A stretch of 30,827 bases of DNA from Botryllus schlosseri (taxonomy: Eukaryota; Chordata; Ascidiacea; Stolidobranchia; Styelidae), in the NCBI GenBank assembly GCA_000444245.1, contig KE605565.1:4219-35045 (forward strand), given 5' to 3'. The notes under the pieces were generated by a model. The model saw nothing but the letters and a program-made list of their open reading frames with translations. It had not been told where the DNA came from and did no database searches. The position numbers were made by a program, and so were the translations under genes. Each line of letters starts with the position of its first letter. Positions within the stretch are counted from its first letter, which is position 1. This document shows, in pieces, positions 11,061 to 23,100 of this stretch.

Positions 11061-12470
11061 TAGCTGTCCAAGTCTAGTAATACACATTGTAATAGTAGGG
11101 GCTACAAAATAATTACATTTTATTCAAATGCAGCAATCTTAGCCTATACAGTGATTACAATAATTGAACTCAATGAGCGGAATACAATTGAAATTAAGTA
11201 GCCTTTGCCTTTGCCAAGTGACTGGTTTTACATTGTATCCCAGATATTAGACACTTCAAGGTAACTACGATAAGAATGCCCAATTCTTACTCTTGAAATC
11301 GAATAGAATTTCAGTAATTGTCTCCGCGAACTTTGGTCCCTTCACCTCTCTAAAGAACGCTGAATTTGCGAGAAAGAAAATGAAGTCACTAATTCAACAT
11401 AATAAATACGAGTGCAGGACACATGGGTCCATATTAAATGATAAGTTAACTTGTATTCAAACAACGCGTTGGTCAAAGTAGCTGTGTAATTGCAAATAAA
11501 TATTGGAATTGATATCAAACTTGAACAGGCAGCCCATCAGGATTGTCACTTTAATGATCAATGATAAAATTATATAATGCTTGTGTATCCTAGACAAATA
11601 TGCAGGGATATGTAATATTTAGTTCATTAGATCTCAGATTTATCAGCCTATCAAACAGTATTTCGAGACATTGGTCAAATACCAGGCTATGCACAATGGC
11701 GGGAGAATTCCAACAGTTTGCTTTTCTGCATTGATTGTGGGGCTGTTTCCAAGAGATTTCCAGAACATTAACCAATTCTGATAGTAACGCACGAACGCTA
11801 CCGAACAATTCACGGAATCAATGGTGCTAATTGGGTGCACAATGAATTTTATCCTGAAGACAAGTCATATAGACAGAAACACCAGAACATTAGTGCATGA
11901 CGTTATACGATATCATGTGACAAAATTGACGATTACCAGTCATCGGAGTAGGAACACACTTTATGACTTTCTGATCGTAAACTGTCGACGTCGCGAAAAA
12001 TGAGCCCTTCAACAAAACCATTTACAAATCTGTAGCATAACGGAGATCAACAGCCGTCATTTTGCGATGTGGACATGTAATCGCACCCATCACCACTCGT
12101 GTCATCGTGATAGATATGGCCTGATGAGTGCTGACGACCTTGCCCTTACACGCACCTACCTGCAAACACCTAATCTAACTGAGCTGATTGAAAACATCAC
12201 ATGCTATGGTATCGGAAGGGAACAAGTCACTGTCGCCGTCTGACTGATTCTGTTCCAGAACTATTGCTGTATTTACAGCTCTTTATCGACCCCCAACGTA
12301 GGTTAGTCTCGCGCATTCGCAATGATTGGGCAATGAGACAGAGCGGTTACGCTGCCAAAACCATATCCTTCATAAAGGCTATGACCAAAACAATCCACAT
12401 TTCCAAGATCTTCACTATCTCGTCATCGTTTTGTGGCATTCGTGGTGCTTTTCGACTACAACGGTAGGGT
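11060..12470. other. Intergenic stretch, no supported gene
   Basis: Several frames of 60-90 codons, no conserved motif. Part of 12050-12470 is less AT-rich and may be the body of the family D retroposon, but no reverse transcriptase motif is visible. Confidence 0.3.
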
Positions 12471-12474
12471 TACC

Positions 12475-12517
12475 ATCACCGAGCTATATAAACCTTCTGT
12501 TTATATAGCTCAGTGAT
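12475..12517. repeat. Strong 43-nt hairpin
   Basis: ATCAC-C-GAGCTATATAAAC, loop CTTCT, GTTTATATAGCTC-A-GTGAT: 18 paired bases with one mismatch. It lies just upstream of the family D tail. Function unknown. Confidence 0.6.
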
Positions 12518-12564
12518 CCGTCCTCCATTTTCAGGAATTTTAAGTCATGACATGCCACCCCTAT

Positions 12565-12790
12565 TTTGTCGCTTGCTATTTTCAATACTATCTTCTTTAC
12601 TTTTTCATTCTGTGTGCATGCCTCCTCTTTGCATAGCCTAGGCCAAGGTGGGTGTCTGATTCCATAGACTACTCCAAGTCGCTCCGACACCTTCCTATCT
12701 TTTTATTGTATCGCATTGTGGTGTATTGAACTGATAAAATTGCTAATAAACCAATGATGATGATAAAATTGCGAATAAACCAATGATGAA
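12565..12790 (+). mobile_element. Family D retroposon-like 3' end
   Basis: Shares ctactccaagtcgctccgac, tattgtatcgcattgtggtg and a tattgaactgataaaattg tail with 14530-14665. Here the tail repeats a unit of about 29 bp containing aataaaccaatgatgatgat. Common 3' ends with different 5' extents and a short repeated tail suggest a LINE or SINE; no reverse transcriptase is seen. Confidence 0.35.
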
Positions 12791-12799
12791 ATTGAAACT

Positions 12800-13285
12800 G
12801 TCCTCCGAGGAAGCCCAAATGACCTCTTTCGTCGTCCTACTTTGAGAGCCAGGCGATCGTACACGGGCAATGCCACAAATGACGCGAAATCTGGATTTCG
12901 ACGGCAGTGACGGCAAAGGTTGGCTAAAAATATAAGCGAACCGACTTTACGTTGGAGCAGGTCTTTCGGAAATCGAGGTGAAAAATGATTTTATTTCTAC
13001 TTCTTTAGTCAAACCAATTTAAAATTACCCCTTTTCTCGTCCGCTACTATATTCTGTAGCTTGTATACAGTGTCCTATTTTTCTAATATCAAATTATGGT
13101 AAGTGTCATAGGGCGCTAGGCCAATATTATTTATTAGAATTCCGCATCTGCCTACTTGTAGCACTTCTAGACTTTTGTAAGACACCTCTTACGTGGATCA
13201 GATGTCGATCGAATTTGACTCATTTGAATTGACTCATTGAATGCTACTACTTCTTTTAAGCCACCAGAAAAGTACTTGGCATAAT
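12800..13285. other. Intergenic stretch, nothing recognised
   Basis: No conserved frame, RNA gene or repeat family found between the family D tail and the distal SETD2 poly(A) hexamer. Confidence 0.4.
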
Positions 13286-13740
13286 ATGTCATTAGTTTAT
13301 TGTAAAATATATTGTGTACACCTCAAAGCACGTGATAGGTATGGTAAGCAATAAACCCGCTTCTCAGATTCATTTCAGAATCAAGAGTTGCGCTGTTGAC
13401 GTGCGCACGCGGGCAACAGTCCGCAGATTGCGTCGCGTGATAGGCACAGTTATTCCAAGAAAAATTCTGCCTTCCCTCATCTAAGAGGTAATCCCCACTG
13501 GCGGACGTGGACACAATGGATTGAAGCACGACTTTCCGATAATTTCATCTCTTTCAACCTAGCACGCACCGTCCTTAATTTATAGAATAGATAGATAAAA
13601 TCTTGCTCTCTCACTGTTTTCAATTGCAGACTCTTGGCTACCAAAATCCTAACAAAAAGTTTATTGAAACATAATTTAATAAAGAAAAGCCTCCAAGGAA
13701 ACACAGCTACCAGACATTACAAAAAACGACAGATTCAGAA
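13286..13740 (-). other. Possible extended SETD2 3' UTR / intergenic DNA
   Basis: This stretch holds the two more distal AATAAA hexamers on the minus strand. Minus-strand open frames of about 70 codons occur but resemble no family and lack a plausible upstream splice context. It may be 3' UTR used by distal polyadenylation. Confidence 0.3.
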
Positions 13741-14025
13741 GGATCAGCAAAGTAAAATCGGTTTATTTAAATCGCAGTCGCAATAAAAAGAGACGATAGC
13801 TTAAAGCTAAAATTATGGTAAGAGTAGAAAAACACAGCAAAGTCATCAGTTGATACTAGAATGCATCCGATGTGTTCATTTTCCCGATTCAGCCAACACA
13901 GTAAACGGAATAAACGGCCCAGTGATTACTCCACAGCACTCACACCGCCAACGGAACGCCGGTAAGGAACACCAGCGGGTGACTTCAACACAGATTTCAC
14001 AACCGAAACCTGCCGCTCTAAAGCC
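13740..14025 (-). other. SETD2: SETD2 3' untranslated region with poly(A) signals
   Basis: After the stop codon the minus strand reads about 260 bases to an AATAAA hexamer at 13767-13762. Further AATAAA hexamers on the same strand lie at 13665-13660 and 13303-13298, so longer alternative 3' ends are possible. The region between them has no conserved frame. The mRNA end is inferred from hexamers only. Confidence 0.55.
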
Positions 14026-14178
14026 TCACGTATCGTCCTTAATGCGGTACACGGGCCCCACTTTGTTCATGTATTTCTTAACGTATTCCTTTGTCTTGTG
14101 CTTCACGTTTGCGTTAAAATCGAGGTCTTCCAGGACTTGTACCTGCTTCAACTCCTTCTGCATTATGATATGCGTCAG
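14026..14178 (-). CDS. SETD2: SETD2 last exon: SRI domain end and stop codon
   Basis: 153 bp ending in TGA at 14028-14026. LTHIIMQKELKQ, NVKHKTKEYVKKYMNKVGPV and YRIKDDT align with the human C-terminus (LTHGVMNKELKY, NVKHKTKEYIKKYMQKFGAV, YKPKEDT). The conserved His after the splice completes the polymerase-binding surface. Confidence 0.97.
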   Translation of the reverse strand: MTHIIMQKELKQVQVLEDLDFNANVKHKTKEYVKKYMNKVGPVYRIKDDT

Positions 14179-17100
14179 CTGTGAGAGAAATGACAGCGTT
14201 AGACTGCTTATCCATGATATCAGATCGAATGGGATTAACATTATGGAGAAGGGTTTACCCACTGTCATTCAAACATTCACCATAGAGAACGATTAACATT
14301 GTCTTGCTGAAGACAGCTGGCGTGATTACATCTACAAATCTTTTCATTGCACAGCAATCTTGTAGTGTAATGATTGGATGAAATTAGCAATAATGAACCA
14401 AAGTGAACCGAGGAGTAAAGGGACCACAGGTCAGAAGTTTTTGTGATCAGCTGTGAATGATAACCATAAGATTCAACGTGCCGTGTGCTGATCAGGGTTG
14501 TAATGGCTCGAGTCTTTGAAACTGCCCTTATATACTGTCCTCTTTTACTTTTCATTCAGCATGCATGCATCCTTTTCAGATTTAAAAGGCTACTCCAAGT
14601 CGTTTCGACGCCTCCCTATCTTTCATTGTATCGCAGTCTCGTGGATTATTGAAATGATGAAATTGTTAAAGGGGCACTGCACTCTAAATATGATGTGGTC
14701 TCAAATTGAAGGGCAAAACGAAAAAAAAATTGGCGGCAGCCGTTTTCTTCAGAACGCCACCGTACTGGAGCAGCAATTTATCGAAATTTCAATAGCAACT
14801 TCACGCTCCAGCAGTCACACAGAGATCGAACATATAGTTGTCAGCCGATGTTATGAAGGAAATATGTCGTACATGCCCTATGTCCTAAAGAAATAGAATA
14901 CACAAGGCCCGATTTTGGCATAAATCTCTTGACTGAAGATCTTCCATTGAACGCGGTATCTAAACCGCCTTGACGAGTACGACGTATTTCCTTCATACCA
15001 TCGGCTGACTTGACAATTATATAAAATTCGATCTCTGCATGACTGCTGGAGCGCGAAGTTGCTATTGAAATTTCAATAAATTGCAGCTCCATTACGGTGG
15101 CGTTCTGAAGAAAACGGCTGCGGCCAATTTTTTTATTCGTTTTGCCCTCCAATTTGAGACCACATCATTTTTAGAATGCAGTGCCCCTTTAATAATAAAT
15201 TGAATGGAATTTAAGTGATCTAGTCGAAAACCACATTTTGGTCCTAGTTTTATTGTTGATATTGTTCACCGAATAACGAACCTTCCTGGCCAGGTGCTTA
15301 AAGTCTTCGGTGGAGGTGATGCGTCCGACTTTCCTGTCCGGTTTGCGAAACGAGCTCAAGCACTGCACCACGAATTGCGACATCTTCAACCTGAATTGGT
15401 CTTTTGACTTTCTGCCTTCTTCTGTGATGCCGTCCTGATTGTCCTGTCACAATGACAGTCGGGCGGTTAGTTCTTGGATATTGAAGGACACTCTCAATCA
15501 CAAAGTAAATATTTCAGACAAACTAACAACGTCCCTACCTTTGATTGCCCATCATCGGGGGTGGTGCGTCCATCTTTTCCTACATCGCTATCTTTCCATT
15601 TAGGAGGATCCCATTGCGTTTCCCTGTAAATTACAGCACCATCACAGTCTGCGTTAGATCGGTCGGTGTTTCATAGTCGTGTGCACAATTTTTTGGTGAC
15701 TCGACTTGACTCGAGTCATTTTCTCAATGCCAGTACCGACATTTCATTGTAATTTCGAAGAATAGTTAAGTTACCACGTTACTGCTATTTCGTTTATTGG
15801 TACTGGTACTTGAAAATGCGACCAGAAACTGTTAAAAGTGAGGAAAATTAGTATATTATGAACGCGAGGCTTTCGATATCACCGAGCAGAGTTGTGAAAA
15901 GCGGCTTGAACAAGACTTAAGCTGGCTGGCACAGGATGGTTTTACCGGAAAATTTTGCTTCACTTTTCAAAACTGCAAGACACGACCTCAGTGGGATGCG
16001 TAACCAACAAGTAATGTATCGTCGGATTCACAATTTCAACGCTAACCAAATACGCCACAGAGCAAGACGAGAGTCGGGCAACCAAGCTTGTGTATAATCA
16101 AAAAGACGACATAACCTTGTTGTAAAAATGGACAAGTTTTGGTTACTTCCTTATGGAGTCCACAACGTATACCCAGTGTCAATAAGAACGTGCTATTCGC
16201 TGCGACAGAGATGTCTTCTTTCAAACAAGCCACGAGCGACCGTTCTTGTTCAACTGATTCGATCGATACTATCAAAGCATTGCAGAGCGTTTCACCATAA
16301 ACACGCAGTCTGACCCTCTCAGACATAAAAGATCCCCTTGGCCGAGTCAATACGCAAATAGGACTCAAGTTGAGTCGAATCAACCAATAATTGTGACTCG
16401 AGCCCGACCGAGCTAAAATTGGTCGTGACGTTTAACTAGCATCGTAATTGAATTAAGGATAGGTACCGACAGTAAAAATTTACGACAGTTTAACATTTAT
16501 CGAGAAAACTCAGGTACCTGGTGATGTTGTGATAGTAATACACCCGCCCGTCGGGGTCTTTGGCCGTTTTCCAATTAGGCGGCAACTGCTCGGGCGACTT
16601 GTTCCGTTCCGAGGCCTTTTTCTTATCTTTCGGTTTCTCGGGATTTTTCGTAGATTTTCTCTCTTTCTCGTCGCTCGGAGCGGCCGACGGCTTGTCGCCT
16701 TGCGTGAGCTGGCGGAGAATTAAAAACGAAATTAAGGGGGCGAAATTTTACACTGCAGCAATGTGGGGGAAGTAATTCAGGGTAACCATTTCGTGATTTC
16801 GTTCAATCCGCAAAACGCGGTGTAAAAAAACTAGAACTAGAATTATAACTACACAGTATTTTTTTCAAATTAGATTGGAATCTGAATTACAGCTACACCG
16901 TTTTTCTAGGCTAGAATAGAATTAAGATTACTGAATTTGTGGAAATTGGATTAGAATTAAAATTGGAACATTTTACAGATCAGATTTAGAATTAGAGCAA
17001 AGAAACATTTCACTAAATATCCCGCTCGAATTCTTAACAGAATTTGAGCATTTCAAACTTTACCTTCTGTAACTGTTCCGCGGACAGCATAACGATAGCT

Positions 17101-20100
17101 TGCCCGTTTTGCGTGCCGAGAATGGTAACGTTACTCATGGCAGGTTGCGGTTGCGGCACAGCAGGGAGCTGTGGCTGCATCTCCATCGGCACGTGACTCA
17201 CATTAACCACACCCATGGAAGCATTCGCTATTTGCTGCTGAAATATGCGATGAAACTCAAAATGAAATCACTGTGAAACACAAAAAAATTCAAAACTTCA
17301 ACAAACCTGCTGATTCATGGCGGCCATGGAAATGCCGCCTTGCATATCGATGGTGTTGTATCCGTACGCATCTTGGTATACTTGTTGAGTAACCACATCC
17401 TGTAATATGAAAACATATTGGCATTCTATTGTACAGATTTTCAATATGCTGTTGATGCACGAAGTTCTTTTGAATTCTGTACTGACGATTACCTCTGCCC
17501 GCAAATATTCGGATTTCTAATAATATATCATACAATTGTAGATTATCTAACTGAAAAACGGATGATCCTAGTTCTATACAGGGCCTGGCATGCTGTGACT
17601 TTGGAGAAAAGCTTCGTAGGGGACCACAGAATCTATAAATTCCATGCCATCAAACTATAACTAGCGTAATGGAACAAACAGGGGTTTATATGCCACTGAA
17701 GAAATAATTTTGAAGATACTATTGGGAGATAGGCCTACAATGCTGCAATATAGGCCTATAACTGTGGAAATAAACCCAAATATTTTCGGTTGATACTCGC
17801 CAGGGGCAATCATCAGCAACTGGTAAAGAATTGGAGAGAACTTAGTATATCTACAGTCGTATCAACAAATACGACGTCACAGATTCACGGGCATGAAAAT
17901 TCAAATAATCAAGACGAACAGATGACTGGAAAGCAGATCGTAACATTTTTTTATTATACACAAATTTTGGCCAAATTACTGCTAGCGCATGTGGCAAACC
18001 GGGAGATATCCAACTAGCGATCCTGTGTCTTCAACAATTCAGTTTGGTTCCCGTGCATGTTTCTAAAATATTTCACATGGCTATCCCAACAATGGTCATC
18101 TAACAGCGCTACAAATACCGCAAATTTGGGAACCCACAATAAGCAAGACCGAAACATTCGCATACATGGATTCCAACCTGAATTCACTATTTTTCAAAAA
18201 ATTTACTCTAGGACCCCAAAAATATAGATATTTCCAACTCAATCAAAAACCATCAAAAACCCACACCAAGCAATGGATACATACAATCCATTGAAATCAT
18301 GCTTATAAAACAGCCCTATGCGTACCTGGCTATACACCCCCTGCACGCCTTGCTGAAAATTGAATCCCTGCTGTAGGGCCACTTGCGAGTCAAACACACT
18401 CTGTTGCATCACAGGCTGCATGTCGACTGGCTGGCCGTACTGATCGACCATAACCTGGGCCGGGTTGATTTGGATCAAATTACCGGAAACCCCGCCTGGA
18501 GTAAACGTCGTGCTGGGCGCCATCATGGACATGCCCTGGTCCATCATACTCTGGTCCATCATGCTCTGGTCCATCATGGCCGGAACTGTTTCGACTGGGT
18601 AAGGGTTTTGACTGCAACGGGAATAAACAAGATTATTTGCGATTCTTAACTTCGGTGTACAATTGAATAATGTAATCAGGTGCGTAGCCAGCCAAAAAAT
18701 AAGGGAGGGGGGTGAAATAAAAGGGGGATTGGATTATTTTCAAATTTACCAATATAGCATTAATTCAATTGGGGTTAAGTACATGCGTAAATCACGATCA
18801 TACGATCTCCTCATGCTGACGATTTTACGCGTATGATAAGCTTGCCAACGCGATAGTCAAGCTAGTGATATCTTTCGCACCAAGTCAATGCAGTTGCAAT
18901 CGCGCAGGCCTGATAACGCTGGCCTGAACAATCGCATGTACAATAGGGCTCTTCAAAAATGACTTTTTTTCTCAAATCGTACTGGCTACTTGATAAAATT
19001 GTTAGGTTACTTAATTTAAGCCTACACACCAAATTTGGTTCAATTCCAACCTGTGGCCGCATTGCTACAGGAGAAGAAAGTTTCTATTTATTATATCAAA
19101 ATAAATAACAAAAAATTTCAAAATTTTCTGTTCACCCTGTGAAAGTGTTAGGTTGCGTATAGAAACGATTTTCACCAAATTTGGTTAATTCCAAACAGTG
19201 GAAGCGGAGTTATTGCCGTCGAAAAATTTGGATTTGAATAAAATAGTATTTACGACTATAATAAATAATTAAAGAATTGGTCACCGTAAATACCATTTTA
19301 TTCACAATCCAAATTTGGTGAACATCGTTTCTATAGACAACCTAACACTTTCATGGGGTGAACAGAAAATTTTCAAATTTTTTGTTATTTATTTTGATAT
19401 AATAAATAGAAACTTTCTTCTCCTGTAGCAATGCGGCTACAGGTTGGAATTGAACCAAATTTGGTGTGTAGGCTTAAATTAAGTAACCTAACAATTTTAT
19501 CAAGTAGCCAGTAAGATTTGAGAAAAAAAGTCATTTTTGAAGAGCCCTAATGTACAACATGCCTGGTGCGCACGATATAATCGTTGGCCTGACCAATCGC
19601 ATCTGCGATAGGCCTGGTGCGCAAGATATCATCGCCGGCCTGAAACATTGCGTCTCTGGCCTCGCATGCTTTGGCTCCTATCTCTCCATGGTTTGGAGAC
19701 AATGCCGTAAGTGTTTAATGAGTAGCGATTGTTATATCATTATGGTTCAAGAGTGACGTCGCAAAACTGAATGACATCGAATCCCCGTGAAAAGACTTCA
19801 ACGCGCGTAATTGATTTCCGCTAATACTAAAACATAACCATCGCTGGTAATGACACTTGTATAATCCGCATTTACAATGTAATTACGGACTTAAGTAAAG
19901 TCAAAATTTGGGTGCGTATTAAACATGGGTGCAGGCTTTTTCCCAGCATTGACACGACATTTTTGTGATGCATATTACGCATTTGGGCGCATTATACATG
20001 AAAAATTATAGTAGTCAATCCGAGCGATACCAGCATTGCAAAGAATCAACCTCAAAAGCAGGAACACAAAGAACGCTGATACTCGCCTATTGACGATCGC

Positions 20101-23100
20101 GTTGCAAGCCATATCCGCCTCCATCTCCTCCATCTTCCGTTTCTCCAGTTCCTTCTTCTCCACGTCCTTCTCGAACCTCCTCCTGTGTTCCTCCCGGGAC
20201 ATCTTCGAAGGTCTGGGCGCCTTGCTCAGCCACGGAACCGTTCCGTCCTCTGACGAAAGAAAGGAACATCACTAATTCGCACGGGACAACTCATCAAAAA
20301 CGGTATATTTCCATTTTTGTTTCAAATTATGTCCGGCAGAAATTTTATCGAAAAGTCTTCATTCACCTTCATGACACCGTTTTAATAATTATCGCAGTCA
20401 CTCCTTCACTACAATCGCATGAAAAGACGGGATATCCGTTTCATTATGAGCGCCCGCCGGTATTATGCCTGGTTTTCAACACGACAGGGGAAAATGGTGT
20501 GAAAATTTTAAATACGTACCCTTCATGCGACCACAAAGAGCACAATCTAATTCTACATCATATGAAATACAATTTCATTGCACTTTGTGGCACTGCATAA
20601 TGCATAAACATTCAAATGAAACAAACAGGTTGACATGGTGTTACGCTCAACGTACCGCAATATCCCAACTGAAGCAAGACTGCGTGGGCATCGCGTGGCT
20701 CTTATATCAAGAAGCGCACGATGAAAGATTGCGATGTAGACACCATTGTCAGAATGAAGCGATACGGTGTGTCACCAGCAGTGTACGCACAACTTCAGTG
20801 TTGTCAGCCAACAACTATTGAATGTTCTTTCCAATTCTGGGCAAGTTACTTAGTAAGGACAGACACTTTTTACCCGACAATGCTGGAAAGTATCTTTCGT
20901 TGTGCTACAAAATGTTTCAATTATTTCTACCATAATGCATAATGCTAACCACTGGAATTCCTTACGGAGCCAGATCTTGTTAAAATAAAGTTTTTCATGT
21001 AAAAATTTGTCAGTTTTTGAGGCAAAAAAGATTTTTTCCGATCAAACTACTTCGTAAGGACAGACAGTTCCAACAAGAAATGAACAAATGTAATTACAAT
21101 ACTAACATTATGTGCGAAATTTACAAACACGATTACTGTAGCCTGAGACATTGGGGCTGCAGATTTTAAATGTAAAGAGTATTCTGCCGACTGAATGTGA
21201 AGATCATTTTGCTGCCGCTATAGGCTACGAAAGATTACCACTGAAGGCAAAACCTACTTCAGTGCAATGAAAAAGTAAGAGCGCTTTGTTACTGGCCGCC
21301 ACTACTCGTATTCGAGCATAGCCAGTGACAGCAGACCGATTTTATAGGGTGCGACCCTGGCAGATTACGAATCCAAGGGGATGTGACCAGCTCGCAAGGC
21401 TCAGAGTCAATTTTACTGTTATAGTTTTGACTCGAGTCTAGTCATTTTGGATTCACCAACGATTCTAATCCGTTTTTCTAGGCAATCTATCAATTTAATC
21501 GGTGAATCCCCGAAATCCCGGAAACGAAAAAAAACAAACTATTTTTTAACAACTCTACTAGCTACCCACCGCTGTCAGTGGAAAACCTCCTCCTCCTCCG
21601 GCCCGGCTCTCGTCTGTTCTCGCTGCTGGTGTTGCTGCCCGGCGATGTCTGTCCCTCCCGAAATTTTGTCTCCGAATGTCTCTCGTTATGGTCTTTCCAC
21701 CGTTCCAGACTGGCGTCGCGGGAAGCGTTGTGGGAACGCGAAAATTTCTGTTCGCCCTCTTCCGTTTTGGGCTGCTTCGGGGTGGGCGATGACGTTCGCG
21801 AGTTCGAGTCTTGGCCGGGTGACGGCGGCCTTGCGCGTTTCGGAATCCTGGTAATCGACGAAATGAAAGAAATGTCCGCTGACAAGTTTGATCTACAGTA
21901 ATTTGTTATAATTATTTTGTAATTTTTATTGTTCAATAATATGAATCTATTTATTTTGACGTTAGCAAACTATTCAACTTTTATCAGCTTATAAGCAGGG
22001 CAATTTTGTCAAAATTGTTTACAATGTCAAAATTCTTTCGCAACCTGCATTTGGTTGGTGTCAAAAACGTTGCACTGTCGGTGCCCTTATCGTTTGACAT
22101 TTCGCAGCTTTTTCATGCAAAAATTTGTGATTTTTCAAGTCAAAATCATTTTTCAGGCCAAGCTACTTCGTAAGAACAGACAGTTTCGACCAGAAATGAA
22201 AAGAAGTTATACAGTTGTAACATTATATGTGAAATTTACATGCATGAGGCCAAAATTTTCATTTTTTTAGTGAAAAATCTATCGTTTTTATGTTGAAAAA
22301 ATCTGTTCGCCTTGGTTATTCAAATTTTTTATGCTCGTCAGATCACATTTGATGATTGCTGATGCAAAGTTCTTTTGAAATCGTTACTAGTCGCTGATGA
22401 TTACTGTTCAAAACATTCAGATTTATTGCAATATGAATATATTATTCAACTGCGTAATTTATTCACATTGTATTGACTTATTTATCAGCCAAAACGATAC
22501 ATAGTGTGAATCAGAATCCAAAATTAATACCCCATCACATCCTAACCTATGCCCGACTTCGATAACGGCTGAAGTTCCAAAGTCCAAATGTGGTTTCCAA
22601 AAAAATCGTGATTACACGTCTCAATCGAACCAAATCATCACATTCCTTTATTTTTCAAACAAAATCCAAGCCCACGTCCATCCCTGCTACTCAGATTAGC
22701 ATAGGTTTGACTCTAGAAATTCGCGAACCTGTAAATCTCTTTCAAATCCTTCCACGATTCCAACAGCTTTGTCGCGGCCTGAATAAGTTTATCGGGCGAA
22801 TTTTTGTCCTCTTCCTCCTTGCTTTGCTTGTCTGGCACTGGAGCCTCCTGGCAAACGAGATTATGTCACAAAACAAAATTTTAAAATCAAATAACGCACT
22901 CGTGACAAAACGAATTCTATGTTCGTAGCATTCGATGCTTGATTTCCACTCCTTATTTAATGATCTCACAGATTTTTTGAGATGGCGAAAATTTTGGGTT
23001 CCGTGAAGGCTTGCAGAGGAGCGTAAGGGTTCGCTAGATTAGCAAAGATTAAGAACCCCTGGTATATAGTTTCATACCGGAGATGTAACGTCGTCGCAGA

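Noticed and set aside
12475-12517. Hairpin as a Helitron 3' end
   Set aside because: No CTRR terminus follows the hairpin at the usual spacing.
13850-14296. 148-codon plus-strand frame
   Set aside because: Antisense to the SETD2 SRI exon and 3' UTR; the minus strand is clearly the coding one.
14516-15152. Similar-looking peptides on opposite strands at 14516-14896 and 15152-14841
   Set aside because: They are the two arms of the fold-back element at 14670-15188 read in mirror frames, not genes.
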